Source: Cunninghamia lanceolata (Eukaryota; Streptophyta; Pinopsida; Cupressales; Cupressaceae). Taken from it: a stretch of DNA of 64,000 nucleotides. Below, piece after piece: positions 11,783-20,330 of this stretch (within the stretch, counting starts at the first letter, position 1; every line of letters starts with the position of its first letter). The stretch is from positions 4,588,001 through 4,652,000 of the forward strand of contig BSBN01001687.1 of assembly GCA_027924645.1 (NCBI GenBank), in the 5' to 3' direction. The notes under the pieces were generated by a model. The model did not search any database and was not told the DNA's origin. It saw only the letters and a program-made list of their open reading frames with translations. Position numbers and translations under genes: made by a program.

Positions 11783-13412
11783 TGATGTAGGAGCATCTAG
11801 GTTCACTAGCAATCCTATGTCACTAAAAGTATATTTTATTTTCTAAGTTAGTTTTTTGGCTTTGTTTTCTTTGTAGTTTTGGTTTGTCTTTCTGAAGAAA
11901 ATCTAGACTCATTTAGGCCAAGTAAGAGCATCATCATGTAGAAGAGCCAATTGGGTATCTCTAGTTCCAATATGGTGAAATTTGGTTGAAAAATGACTAA
12001 GTTATGACAAGCCAGAAAATTCTCTAGTTCGTGAACTAATTCGTTCACTAATTCTGTAGTTAGCCAATAGCCTGCTTCATCGATAGGTGATTGCTCTGAC
12101 AAGCCTTCAAGGGAAGTTTGAAATTTGCTAAGTCTTCTTCATAGTAAATTTGAATAAGTTACTTCGTTGTCGACAAAGTTGTGAGATTGCGAACTTAGTT
12201 GGAAAAATGACTAGTTCATGAACCTATAGGTTTGCTAATGACTTACTTTGCTGATAAAGCCTAAGGAGCAAGTTTTGGGACAAAGTCTTTGTTATCTGCA
12301 AAGTTACCTAATTTGAAACCTAGTCAGTAAAGCTATTAGTTTTTGAACCCTTAGGTTCGCTGAGGGTTCATTTCACTGATAAGGCTTTCAAGGTGAAGTC
12401 TAAGTTCCTTAGTTCATAGATTGGACACTTTGCCAATAAGGGGGAAATGTTACATCTTTGGCTAGTTCGTGGTTTCGACAAATTGTTGATATGCTGATAA
12501 TGGTTCAAGAAAAGCATGTTTTTCTGATAAGAGGAAAATGTTAAGTCTTCGTCAGTTTGGGATTGGGAGAATTCACCGATAGAAGACCAAAGCTGAGGTT
12601 CAGAATAATCAAATTTTTCTGATAAAGTGGACCAAGAACAAGTTCAAAAAATGACCCATTCACCGATAGAAGCAAAGGCAAAAGAGACAAAGGCCATGTT
12701 TCAAAAACTAGGTTTTGCTGATAAGCAATTATCAATAAGGTTAGAGAAACTGAACTTTCACCAATAAACATTTATGATAGGATTGACTCAGTTCGAAAAA
12801 GGTAATATTTGCCGATAACATTTATAAGGTTTTGAAAAGTTTGTTTTTGTTGATAGAGGTAACAAGAACAAAAGACCTATGATTTGTAATATAAACATTT
12901 TGCCAATAAAGGGATCTTTTCCTAGACTTGACACATGTCAAGTTTTGGTGGCAATTCCATTATGTAGTGGATCAACTATTTGGTGATTGTTCAACTGTTT
13001 GGCGACGATTCAACTATTTGGCAACTGTTATGCAACTGTCAATTTTTAGCTCCTGGTATAAATGTAAATCATGGCATATTCAAAGGGGGTCATTGATGGA
13101 AGGTGGGGTGATTCCACTCAATGCAGAGGGTTGTAGTAGTTTGTTTCTCTTAGAACATAGGTGAGACCATAGTAGTTTGGGGGCGATATCTATATCCGTT
13201 GGAGAGCGATTTGGTGTTGTAAGCACATGCTCGATTGAATATTGTTGTGTAATGCTTAATTATGGAACTTTGAAGGCCAATGAATTTATAAATGCTGATG
13301 TTTTTGAAATTAATAAAATAATTTTAGATATGTGAATGCATTTGTGCTTCTGTTGTGTATTCTGGTTGCATTACTATGTAGTTTGATAAAACCCCTAGTC
13401 ATGACTGCATCA
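11783..13412 (+). repeat. Gypsy 3' LTR
   Basis: This pairs with 7965-9593. The sequence just upstream (11740-11782) is not clearly purine-rich, so the polypurine tract may be lost through the internal deletion. Confidence 0.85.
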
Positions 13413-14210
13413 GTGTAGAGGGGTCCAATGAGCCATTGAAGGCAAACCACAACCTTCAAAAGGCCTACACGCCTATTTTCAATAGGCTATGGGTGCTTTG
13501 AGTTGGGGTGTGCCTACTAAAAACAATCGCTTCTCCAAAAACTACCCCCTAAACAAAAAATATCTCTGCCAAAAAAAACATGCCACCAAAACAAGAAAAA
13601 AAATGCCTTCTCCTTGAAAAAAACTTCATGAGTCACAAGCAGAGAAGGATACCTCTGTCACTACCACCAACAGGAAAAAAAACTCTTTTTCTATAGAAAC
13701 ATTCCTCTAAAGAAAGGAAAAACTTCTCTATAAAAAAAGCTTCAGAATGGTGAGAAAAAAATGCCTCTTTGTTGAACCAATAACACATTAAGGAAGCTAT
13801 GCTCAAATGAAATTGATAGAACAAGTTCACAACCTTACTATTCTCACTCTGATATCATGTAAGATTTAGTAAGATCATCTAGAAGATTGCAAGCACTGAC
13901 ACAAGTCACGAGAGATGAATAATAGCACACTCAATACTATTAAATACATGAGCAATATGCAAAGCAAAACAAGATGATATATTAGCTCCAAGATCAAGTA
14001 CATATAGGCATGAGTCTTCTAAGAATAGACATGTCATAAATAAGAAAGCAAACCTAAGAATAGTAGTGGGCCAAAGATAGGCATACAACTACTTAACTTA
14101 GGATAAGGTAAGTTAGACCCCTATTTTAAACATAGACGTGCTAATTAAAGCATACAAACACCTAGATTTAGTGTAGCTAAATATAGTCAACTAAGTGAGC
14201 TTAATAACAC
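13413..14210. other. Retroelement remnant right of the Gypsy element
   Basis: I see no gene here. A stretch of 'aaaaaa' and 'ctcc' words (13500-13760) matches the composition of 7780-7930 on the other side of the Gypsy insertion. At 13846-13857 the minus strand reads TGATATCAGAGT, a two-mismatch variant of the initiator-Met primer-binding site. It abuts an LTR-like TGTAAGATTT border at 13858. This suggests the start of another, minus-strand LTR element. Confidence 0.4.
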
Positions 14211-14236
14211 TAACACACACACACACACACACACAC
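14211..14236. repeat. (AC)n microsatellite
   Basis: A pure CA/AC dinucleotide run of about 13 units. A shorter run of the same type lies at 14467-14476. Confidence 0.9.
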
Positions 14237-14476
14237 ATATCAAAGGGTTCTCAAGATGGAAATCCAAGTTCGAAACCCCCAAGTGACATCTATAGTTGGA
14301 ATTCCAAGTTGTGGCTCTTGGACTTCCATTGTGGCTTCTATGTTGAATAAGTGATCTAAGTTGAATATGTGGATGGGGAGGAGGTCTCCCTTGTGACCTC
14401 AGTTGGTGTTGGGAGAACCTAAATAGTCCCTCCTTATCGATCAAAATAAATAAATATATAAATATATACACACACA

Positions 14477-15030
14477 CTGAGATTTTGGTAGTGAGGAGCT
14501 CACTAGATCCATCTAAAAAAGAGAATATCCTCCTATATCATATTTACATAGAAACTGACATGGAGATCAAACCATAGAACTACATAATTCTTGAGATCAT
14601 ATCTAGGTAATGGTCTAATAGGCTAGAAAGAGCTCTCTCACTGCAAATAGCTAGCATGTTCTCGTGTCAGATTTTTACAATTTTCTTCACTCTCACTCAT
14701 TTCGACCGACCTGTTTGACCTGATCCACTGATAATCGTTGATTGTTTCAAATCCTCTATGTTTTAATAAGGTCAATCTAAGTCGACAAATCGGTTAGATT
14801 TCAACTTACAACATATCAGTTGTTTAAGATTTACCGCAAGAGCCACCATATAAATTACAATGAAAGAGAGCATTGTTGCACACGCAAGTGAATGCATCGC
14901 ATTGAAGACGTTTCTTCACTCATGAGATTGACCAATATTAAGGAAGAGGTTTGTCATGGCTTCCCTGACTGCAACACAAGGGGCACCATCCATCTGCTTT
15001 TCTAGTTTCCTGATCCTTCTAACTTTTGTC
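14477..15030. repeat. Dispersed repeat, copy 1 (pair of 32343-32900)
   Basis: From 'GATTTTGGTAGTGAGGAGCT' onward this aligns over about 550 bases with 32343-32900 in the same orientation, with scattered substitutions and few gaps. No coding capacity was found. Confidence 0.8.
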
Positions 15031-15450
15031 TGGACAATTTATCTAAGAAGTTCTTCCATCTTTTTCTTCCTCTAATGGAATTTCTGAACAATTTATCTAA
15101 GAAGTTCTTCCATCTTTAGCAGGAAGAAAATGACTTCGAGTAGTTCTCCTTTTTCTCGTAGCTGTTGGGAAGGAGTTCTTCCATCTTCCACAGGAGAAAA
15201 AGGAGAACTATTCCAAAAATAGCTCTCTTTTTCCTCCCAACTGTTGGAAAGGAATTCTTTCATCTTCCCAAGAGGAATAGGAGAGTTCTTTCAAAAATAG
15301 CTCTCCTTTTCCTTGCAACATTGGGAAGGAAGAGGAAAAAGAAAGTTCTTTCAAGAATAGCTCTCTTTTTCCTCACAACTATTGAAAAGGGATGAAAGAA
15401 CTCCTTCCCACGAATGCATAGGAGTTCGATAAGTTGTTCAGAAACTCCAT
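15031..15450. mobile_element. Foldback/MITE-like element, copy 2
   Basis: This is the same block structure as at 1736-2211: repeated 'aatagctctc' and 'gagttcttcc' words in both orientations, ending in TTGTTCAGAAACTCC. The left end carries two tandem copies of the terminal word (15037 and 15084), which suggests an internal duplication. Confidence 0.55.
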
Positions 15451-15568
15451 GGTTCCGCACTTGTAAAGGCCCCATGCACAAGCCAGGCTCCCTATGTCTG
15501 CTATGACCTTTTCAATTGGCCATATTTATGAATAGAACTTACACAATAGAGCCGTTTGTGTTGGCACC

Positions 15569-15703
15569 TATTGGTGTTGGAAATAAGCCACACCTCGACT
15601 AACGATGGACTGGTCCAAGAGGGACTAGTAGCTCAGTGGTAGAGCACTCCAGCAGCGAATGGAAGGTCCTAGATTTGAGTCCTGGCCGATCCATGTATCA
15701 ACA
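15569..15703 (+). repeat. TRIM LTR 1
   Basis: 135 bases, aligning gap-free with 15768-15902. The start shows TATTGG where LTR 2 has TGTTGG. Confidence 0.85.
15621..15690 (+). promoter_or_regulatory. tRNA-like segment in TRIM LTR 1
   Basis: An A-box-like TAGCTCAGTGGTAGAGCA forms a D-arm with GCTC/GAGC. A T-arm-like segment around TTTGAGTCC lies at 15670-15690. The T-stem is weaker here than in LTR 2. Confidence 0.65.
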
Positions 15704-15715
15704 TGGTATTAGAGC
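15704..15715 (+). promoter_or_regulatory. TRIM primer-binding site
   Basis: TGGTATTAGAGC lies immediately after LTR 1. It differs at one base from the initiator-Met complement found at 9596 and 41237. Confidence 0.8.
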
Positions 15716-15755
15716 CAGGCCCAGGCTAGGAGCCCCAAGCACACGAGAGGTGTGG

Positions 15756-15767
15756 CTTAAGGGGGGG
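15756..15767 (+). promoter_or_regulatory. TRIM polypurine tract
   Basis: CTTAAGGGGGGG directly precedes the TG start of LTR 2. Confidence 0.75.
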
Positions 15768-15902
15768 TGTTGGTGTTGGAAATAAGCCACACCTGGACCG
15801 ACAATGGACTGGTCCAAGAGGGGCCAGTAGCTCAGTGATAGAGCACTCCAGCAGCGAATGGAAGGTCCTAGGTTCGAGTCCTAGCTGATTAATGTCTCAA
15901 CA
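15768..15902 (+). repeat. TRIM LTR 2
   Basis: 135 bases. The tRNA-like part at about 15820-15890 has a perfect D-stem (GCTC/GAGC), an anticodon-like stem (TCCA/TGGA with an 8-base loop) and a perfect T-stem (CTAGG/CCTAG) around TTCGAGT. The acceptor stem is poor, so it is not a functional tRNA gene. Confidence 0.85.
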
Positions 15903-17045
15903 CGGGCGTCTCATATGGTGACGTTATGAACTCAGTATCCTAGGTTCGAGTCCTAATTGGTACATGTCTCAGCACGGGCATCTCATATGGTGACATTATG
16001 AACTCGGTATCCTCACCATCCGCTATGCTACCTCAGCTTCACTTTTGTTATTGTTTGTGCAGAAAGATGATTATTAGTAGAAGCAAGGAGGAGGGTGCGC
16101 AAAAGAGAACCCATTGAGTGGTGGATGAGACAAGGAGTTCAAATGAGAATATTTCCCACAGCTAGAATCCTTAGTGTATTTGAAAATCTTTGGCTTGGCT
16201 TTACATACGTCACCTGTGGCTGTAAATCAATTATGGAGCGAAGTTTCCTTTCCTAATATTGCGCCTTGTATCATTGCCAATATTCAAATGTATTGTTATG
16301 GCAAAGAGCAGCCTCATAAGTCATGAATATGGTATTAGGTATGTAATTTATTTTCATTTGCAAATACTCTTTTGGTCTATTATTAATAAATGTTTGATAT
16401 TTAGAAGTCTTAGAACTTGTGTGTGTGTCTAGATACAAGTTGTACTACTCGACACAACTGCACAATAGGCATTTACATACTCATGGAAAGATGAAGATTT
16501 CAATGGAGTTAAAAACTTACTCCCCAGTGAAAAGGGTAAAATGATGTGCCTTAAATCGAGAAGATGGTGGGAAAACTTATTGGTCAAATGAAAGTAGAGA
16601 AAATGCAAAGAAATGATTACTTCTTCATATCCGCAGCCAAATAATGTAGGAAGTAAATAGAAATTTGAATTGGTTTTTAAATGAAGATTGAATTTAATTG
16701 TATGGATGATAAGTGATGATATGCACAAAAAGTTGCTTCTCTCTTTTTTTTGAGAAATATCGACAAGAATATGAAGCTGTTTACAAATATTTGTCATGCA
16801 TGGACTTCAACCAATTGATGAGACATCAGGGCAGAACTTCTACTTGCATATTGATATGACATTTTATTCTATAGGTTCAAAGCAAATGGCAATATTTTCT
16901 ATAGTTTTTTCTAAACATTAAGTATAGTAGCTTTTTAGATAATGGGCATAATCAAATTGGAATTAATTAAAAAAAGGGACTAAACTGAGTGGCCACTAAC
17001 TCCATGTCTCTATGGGCTGCTTAAGTTAATTTTTAGGGGGAGAAT

Positions 17046-17826
17046 TGTTATGGGACTTTTTTCTTGAGAAAATAATTAAATAAGTAAAGTTTATAAAACA
17101 TTATTGAAGAATAAAAAAGAAAGAAAATAAAAACAAATTATTTAATAGTAAAGAAGATGTGTAGAACAATGGATGAAAAGAAAGTTACTTTCAAGTTAAA
17201 AAGAAGTTAAAAGGTTAAAAGAACCTATAAAAATAAAAATATTCCTATTTAAGTGAATGTTAGGAGATTTAATCGCCGATAAGGGCGTGGTTGGGTGGTT
17301 AAGTCGCTTGGTTGTAGTGGCCACCAGAGTTCAAGCCCCCGCTAGGCCAACGAGCTCACAGGCTTTACGCCTTCGCTGGGCCTACGAGCTCGTGGGTTTG
17401 AAGTGTTCTTGCTAGGGGATGAGGTCCCCTATGTTGTGGCCTCACCGGTTCATTGCTATGGGCAAAAGCATTCACGTGGAGCCGGAAGGCGTGTCGCACC
17501 AGCGTCGCCGGTCACATTAAAAAGTTTACTAGGCGCATTATCTTTAAAAAAAAAAATGTTAGGAGATTTAATTTAAACCTATAAAAAAGTAATGTAAAAG
17601 GACACATAAAATGTACAGCATTTGGAGAAGGGGCACACAGAGTGTATCCAATAGAAGTGTCCTAGAGCATGATAGATAATTAAAATTTATTGATGAAATA
17701 TTTTATTGTACAATGTTATTTGCTATGTTTAATGTTCATTCTTATTTATATTTTAAATAATTTACCTGCTTTATAGTTGCTAAGAAAATAATAACTCTTA
17801 CATGTTATTTGGGTGAAAAGGAGATC
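17046..17826 (+). repeat. LARD-like element 5' LTR (with SINE insert)
   Basis: This matches 29657-30426 on both sides of the SINE at 17274-17554. Compared with the right LTR it lacks most of the block around 29880-30235. Confidence 0.7.
17274..17554 (+). mobile_element. tRNA-derived SINE
   Basis: This 281-base element is flanked by an exact 18-bp target duplication (AATGTTAGGAGATTTAAT at 17256-17273 and 17555-17572) and ends in a poly-A tail. The 5' part has an A-box-like TGGTTGGGTGGTTAAG and a B-box-like AGTTCAAGCCC about 40 bases on. That is the layout of a SINE whose head came from a Ser/Leu-type tRNA and which is transcribed by RNA polymerase III. The body is GC-rich compared with its AT-rich surroundings. 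The absence of an insert in the other LTR confirms it is a later insertion. Confidence 0.9.
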
Positions 17827-18213
17827 AGATTTGGTATCATTGCCCAACTTGGAAAAATAGAAAAGAAAAAGATTATAAATGGTAAATTAAATTATAAAGA
17901 TCTAAACTTAAAATAAATTTAATTTTGAACTAAAAGTGTAAATAGAAGATGAATATGAGATTAAAATTCATATGTATTATATATATGGTAAAAAATATAT
18001 ATAATTGAAAAAGTAGAAAACTATTAGAATAAACAAGTGAAAAGTGTAAAGTGAAATGGTTTAAAATTAATAAAGTTGGGTAATATATATTCATTCTTGG
18101 CTTCCCCATTTATTATAAAATTGGCATAGTATATATATACTTAATATAAATTAAATTTAATATTATGATAGAAAGTGGAATTAAATAACAAGAGGAGGCT
18201 CTGCATGTGGTTC

Positions 18214-18231
18214 GAGGGTTCGACTCCCTCC
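18214..18231 (+). promoter_or_regulatory. tRNA T-arm-like hairpin in the LINE leader
   Basis: GAGGGTTCGACTCCCTC has a perfect stem around TTCGACT and fits the RNA polymerase III B-box. No A-box is evident upstream, so promoter function is uncertain. Confidence 0.4.
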
Positions 18232-18560
18232 ATGAACTTTGTGGAGAGTCCTTCTCTGATGCAGAATTGGTTCCATTTGTTATCTTTTGTCTGCAAGTTT
18301 GTAGATTATTCATTGTCTACACTCCAGTTTACATTGATTAAGTCTCAAAGTCAGATTTAAAATTTTAGCCACTCTTCATAGTTTTCGTATTAACCATTGT
18401 TTTTTTCTTGTTGTTGTGGAATTAGTAAGTTGTGTTTTCAAATTTTTGTCTTGGCTTTCCTGCCAGAGGGTTAGAGTCTGAGGTTTGTTTGGCACATGCA
18501 AAGGGAGGCAGGGAGTTGTGTTTCCGGCCGAGGCATTTACTCCTCAGCCGTGGGTGATTA

Positions 18561-20330
18561 ATGGAAAGTGCAGATGGTAGTTGTAGTAAGGGTAAAGGGC
18601 AGAATGGGAGTGCAGAATGTGCAGGGAAATCCTTCAAGGAGGTTTTGGACTATGATAATGCTGCCCCTCCACCCCAATATGCGTGCTTCTCGGCACAAGA
18701 GATTGGAGAAGAGGGCCTCAGAGGTGGCGGGAGTGGCGACAATGAAGTTGGAAAGGCCGCAGATAAAGGGCTCGAAGGTAAGCATCTTGGAGTGCCAGAG
18801 AACCTTGTTCTTAATCCCAATGCTGGTATGATGAAAGCAGTTAATGCAAAAGAAAATAGATTAAAAAATGTGGCACTTTTTTTTGTTTGCTTAGACTGTA
18901 ACAAACTACCTTCCAGAAAATTTTTTGATAATTGGTTTTCTACAGTATGGGGGAAAAAAATGGGAATTTATATTTCATTCTGTAGAATGATTTCTAATGG
19001 TGTTTTTGCTATTATCCTCAAGAATCATGGGATGCAAAAGAAAATCCTGGAAAAAGAGATGTGGAATGTTGGTAATTCGCTGTTTAAAGTTTTTGCTTGG
19101 ACCCCTGATGCATCGATGCAAGACCTTAAATTTTGTTTGGTCCCCAAATGGCTATTACTAAAAGATCTTCCATTACAACTCTGGCATTTTTTGGACAAGG
19201 TTTTAGAGCCCATTGGCAACATTCTGAGAGTTGAGGATTCTAGGGTAACTCTACCTCATTTGAATGCTAGAGTTTTGGTGTCTCTCAAACCCGGGGTTGT
19301 TATTCTGGAGGTCATCCACATAAACCTTGGGAGTAAATATGTTGCGTGTGAAGTTACTAGTCTCGAAGGGCTTAATGCGTGCTTTTTGTGTAAATATGAT
19401 GGTCACTTGAGGAAAAATTGCCCCTTACGAAATGCTAAAAGTAGCAATGTTCAGTTTGAGTCAAATGTGGTTGGCAAGTCTAGACTGGCGGGTTCTGGAC
19501 GTGAGGTAGTGCCGGATGCACCTATTGGCATAGAGAGGGACACCTCATTGGCACCCGAGTCTATCCCATATCCACAGCCCCCTCGGTCTACCCCAAATGG
19601 ATTGGAGGGCTCAATTAGAGAAGTCCGTAACAGTTTTGAGAAACTCAAGCTTATGGAAGGTTCAATTGATAATCTCCCAAGCTCCTCTTCTAAATTTGTA
19701 GCTTCCACACCCTTCCCCTTAGTGGGAAAATGTAATATGGTGTTTGGGGAATCTAACTCCTCTATGGTTGGCCCATTGCAGGATCTGGTGGCCACCCATT
19801 CTCCCCCAGTGAAGTTAAAAGAGGGAAACTCTGTAAGCCCCCTTGTGGGGGAGGAAAAGGTTGTGTGGGACTCGGTTCTAAAGGAATTTGAGAACCCTAT
19901 TGATACTAGTATGGCTCAAGTGGCAGTCGGGTTGGTCTTAGATAGTGAGAAAAATGGAAGAAAATCTATTTCTGGAAAGGTTGACTTGATCCCTGCTAAG
20001 AAGAATGCCCAGCAGTTGGCCTTGATTAAGATCAAAGAAGATATGTTAGCAAAAAAAATGGGCAGTCTAGTTAATGAATTAGGGCTACCTGCTCAAATGC
20101 ATTCCCCAGTCCAGCCTATGGTTAACTCTGAAATTCCTGAGAAGGTAATTGTGACTGATTTTGGAGATTCTGTTGAAATAGAGGAAATTGTTGAATGTCC
20201 CAAAGGTGATGGTGGCAGGAAAAAGAAGAAATATGTCAAAAAAATTGTTAATGAGGCAAAGAGGGTTAAGGGAGGGAAGCTCCCTAAGTGCTTTGATAAT
20301 ATGAGGGTATCCAAAGAGGGTGCCCAATGA
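18561..20330 (+). CDS. LINE ORF1 protein (zinc-knuckle RNA-binding)
   Basis: This is an intact 589-codon frame. Residues about 90-260 form the conserved N-terminal domain typical of plant LINE ORF1 proteins (DUF4283-like), with 'CNKLPSRKFFDNWFSTVWG' and 'WLLLKDLPLQLWHF'. A CCHC zinc knuckle follows at about residues 275-290 (C-x2-C-x4-H-x4-C, seen as CFLCKYDGHLRKNC). The C-terminal half is low-complexity, rich in Ser/Pro/Gly, and ends with a Lys/Arg-rich stretch. In the family this protein coats LINE RNA to form the ribonucleoprotein. The frame ends ATGA, where its stop overlaps the start of ORF2, a layout compatible with termination-reinitiation. It has no stops, unlike ORF2, which may be chance. 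Confidence 0.85.
   Translation: MESADGSCSKGKGQNGSAECAGKSFKEVLDYDNAAPPPQYACFSAQEIGEEGLRGGGSGDNEVGKAADKGLEGKHLGVPENLVLNPNAGMMKAVNAKENRLKNVALFFVCLDCNKLPSRKFFDNWFSTVWGKKMGIYISFCRMISNGVFAIILKNHGMQKKILEKEMWNVGNSLFKVFAWTPDASMQDLKFCLVPKWLLLKDLPLQLWHFLDKVLEPIGNILRVEDSRVTLPHLNARVLVSLKPGVVILEVIHINLGSKYVACEVTSLEGLNACFLCKYDGHLRKNCPLRNAKSSNVQFESNVVGKSRLAGSGREVVPDAPIGIERDTSLAPESIPYPQPPRSTPNGLEGSIREVRNSFEKLKLMEGSIDNLPSSSSKFVASTPFPLVGKCNMVFGESNSSMVGPLQDLVATHSPPVKLKEGNSVSPLVGEEKVVWDSVLKEFENPIDTSMAQVAVGLVLDSEKNGRKSISGKVDLIPAKKNAQQLALIKIKEDMLAKKMGSLVNELGLPAQMHSPVQPMVNSEIPEKVIVTDFGDSVEIEEIVECPKGDGGRKKKKYVKKIVNEAKRVKGGKLPKCFDNMRVSKEGAQ

Larger units (their letters stand above)
7965..13412 (+). mobile_element. Gypsy-type LTR retrotransposon, internally deleted
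   Basis: A pair of 1.63-kb LTRs (7965-9593 and 11783-13412) flanks only 2.2 kb of interior. The interior has a perfect initiator-Met primer-binding site, a decayed gag, and an aspartic protease motif. Reverse transcriptase, RNase H and integrase are missing, so this copy is non-autonomous. The flanks read ATGTA on the left and GTGTA on the right, one mismatch from a 5-bp target duplication. The LTRs begin TGATGTAGGAGC and end in TCA. Confidence 0.85.
15569..15902 (+). mobile_element. TRIM element with tRNA-like LTRs
   Basis: This is a complete miniature LTR element of 334 bases. Two 135-bp direct repeats (15569-15703 and 15768-15902) flank a 64-bp interior. The interior begins directly with a primer-binding site and ends with a G7 polypurine tract. 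The second LTR runs from TGTTGGTGTTGG to TCAACA. Each LTR contains a tRNA-like segment with A-box and B-box words. There is no coding capacity, as expected for a TRIM, which would rely on enzymes from other elements. No clear target duplication is visible; a further partial LTR end follows on the right. Confidence 0.85.
15451..16950. repeat. Composite repeat unit A, copy 2 (right part)
   Basis: This matches 2200-3060 and 37140-37935. It is interrupted by the TRIM element at 15569-15902 and its duplicated flank (to about 16010). Apart from the TRIM I see no gene; the minus-strand coding stretch at 16429-16797 is not present as such in the other two copies. Confidence 0.65.

Noticed and set aside
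15621..15890. Two tRNA genes
   Set aside because: D- and T-arms are good but the acceptor stem does not pair, the anticodon loop has eight bases, and both lie at equal positions inside the LTR pair of a TRIM.
15569..15902. A Cassandra-type TRIM with 5S rRNA sequence
   Set aside because: No 5S internal control region can be recognised; the promoter-like words are tRNA A- and B-boxes.
19451..20327. Minus-strand frames of 65-114 codons across the LINE ORF1
   Set aside because: They are antisense shadows of an intact ORF with a recognised zinc knuckle.
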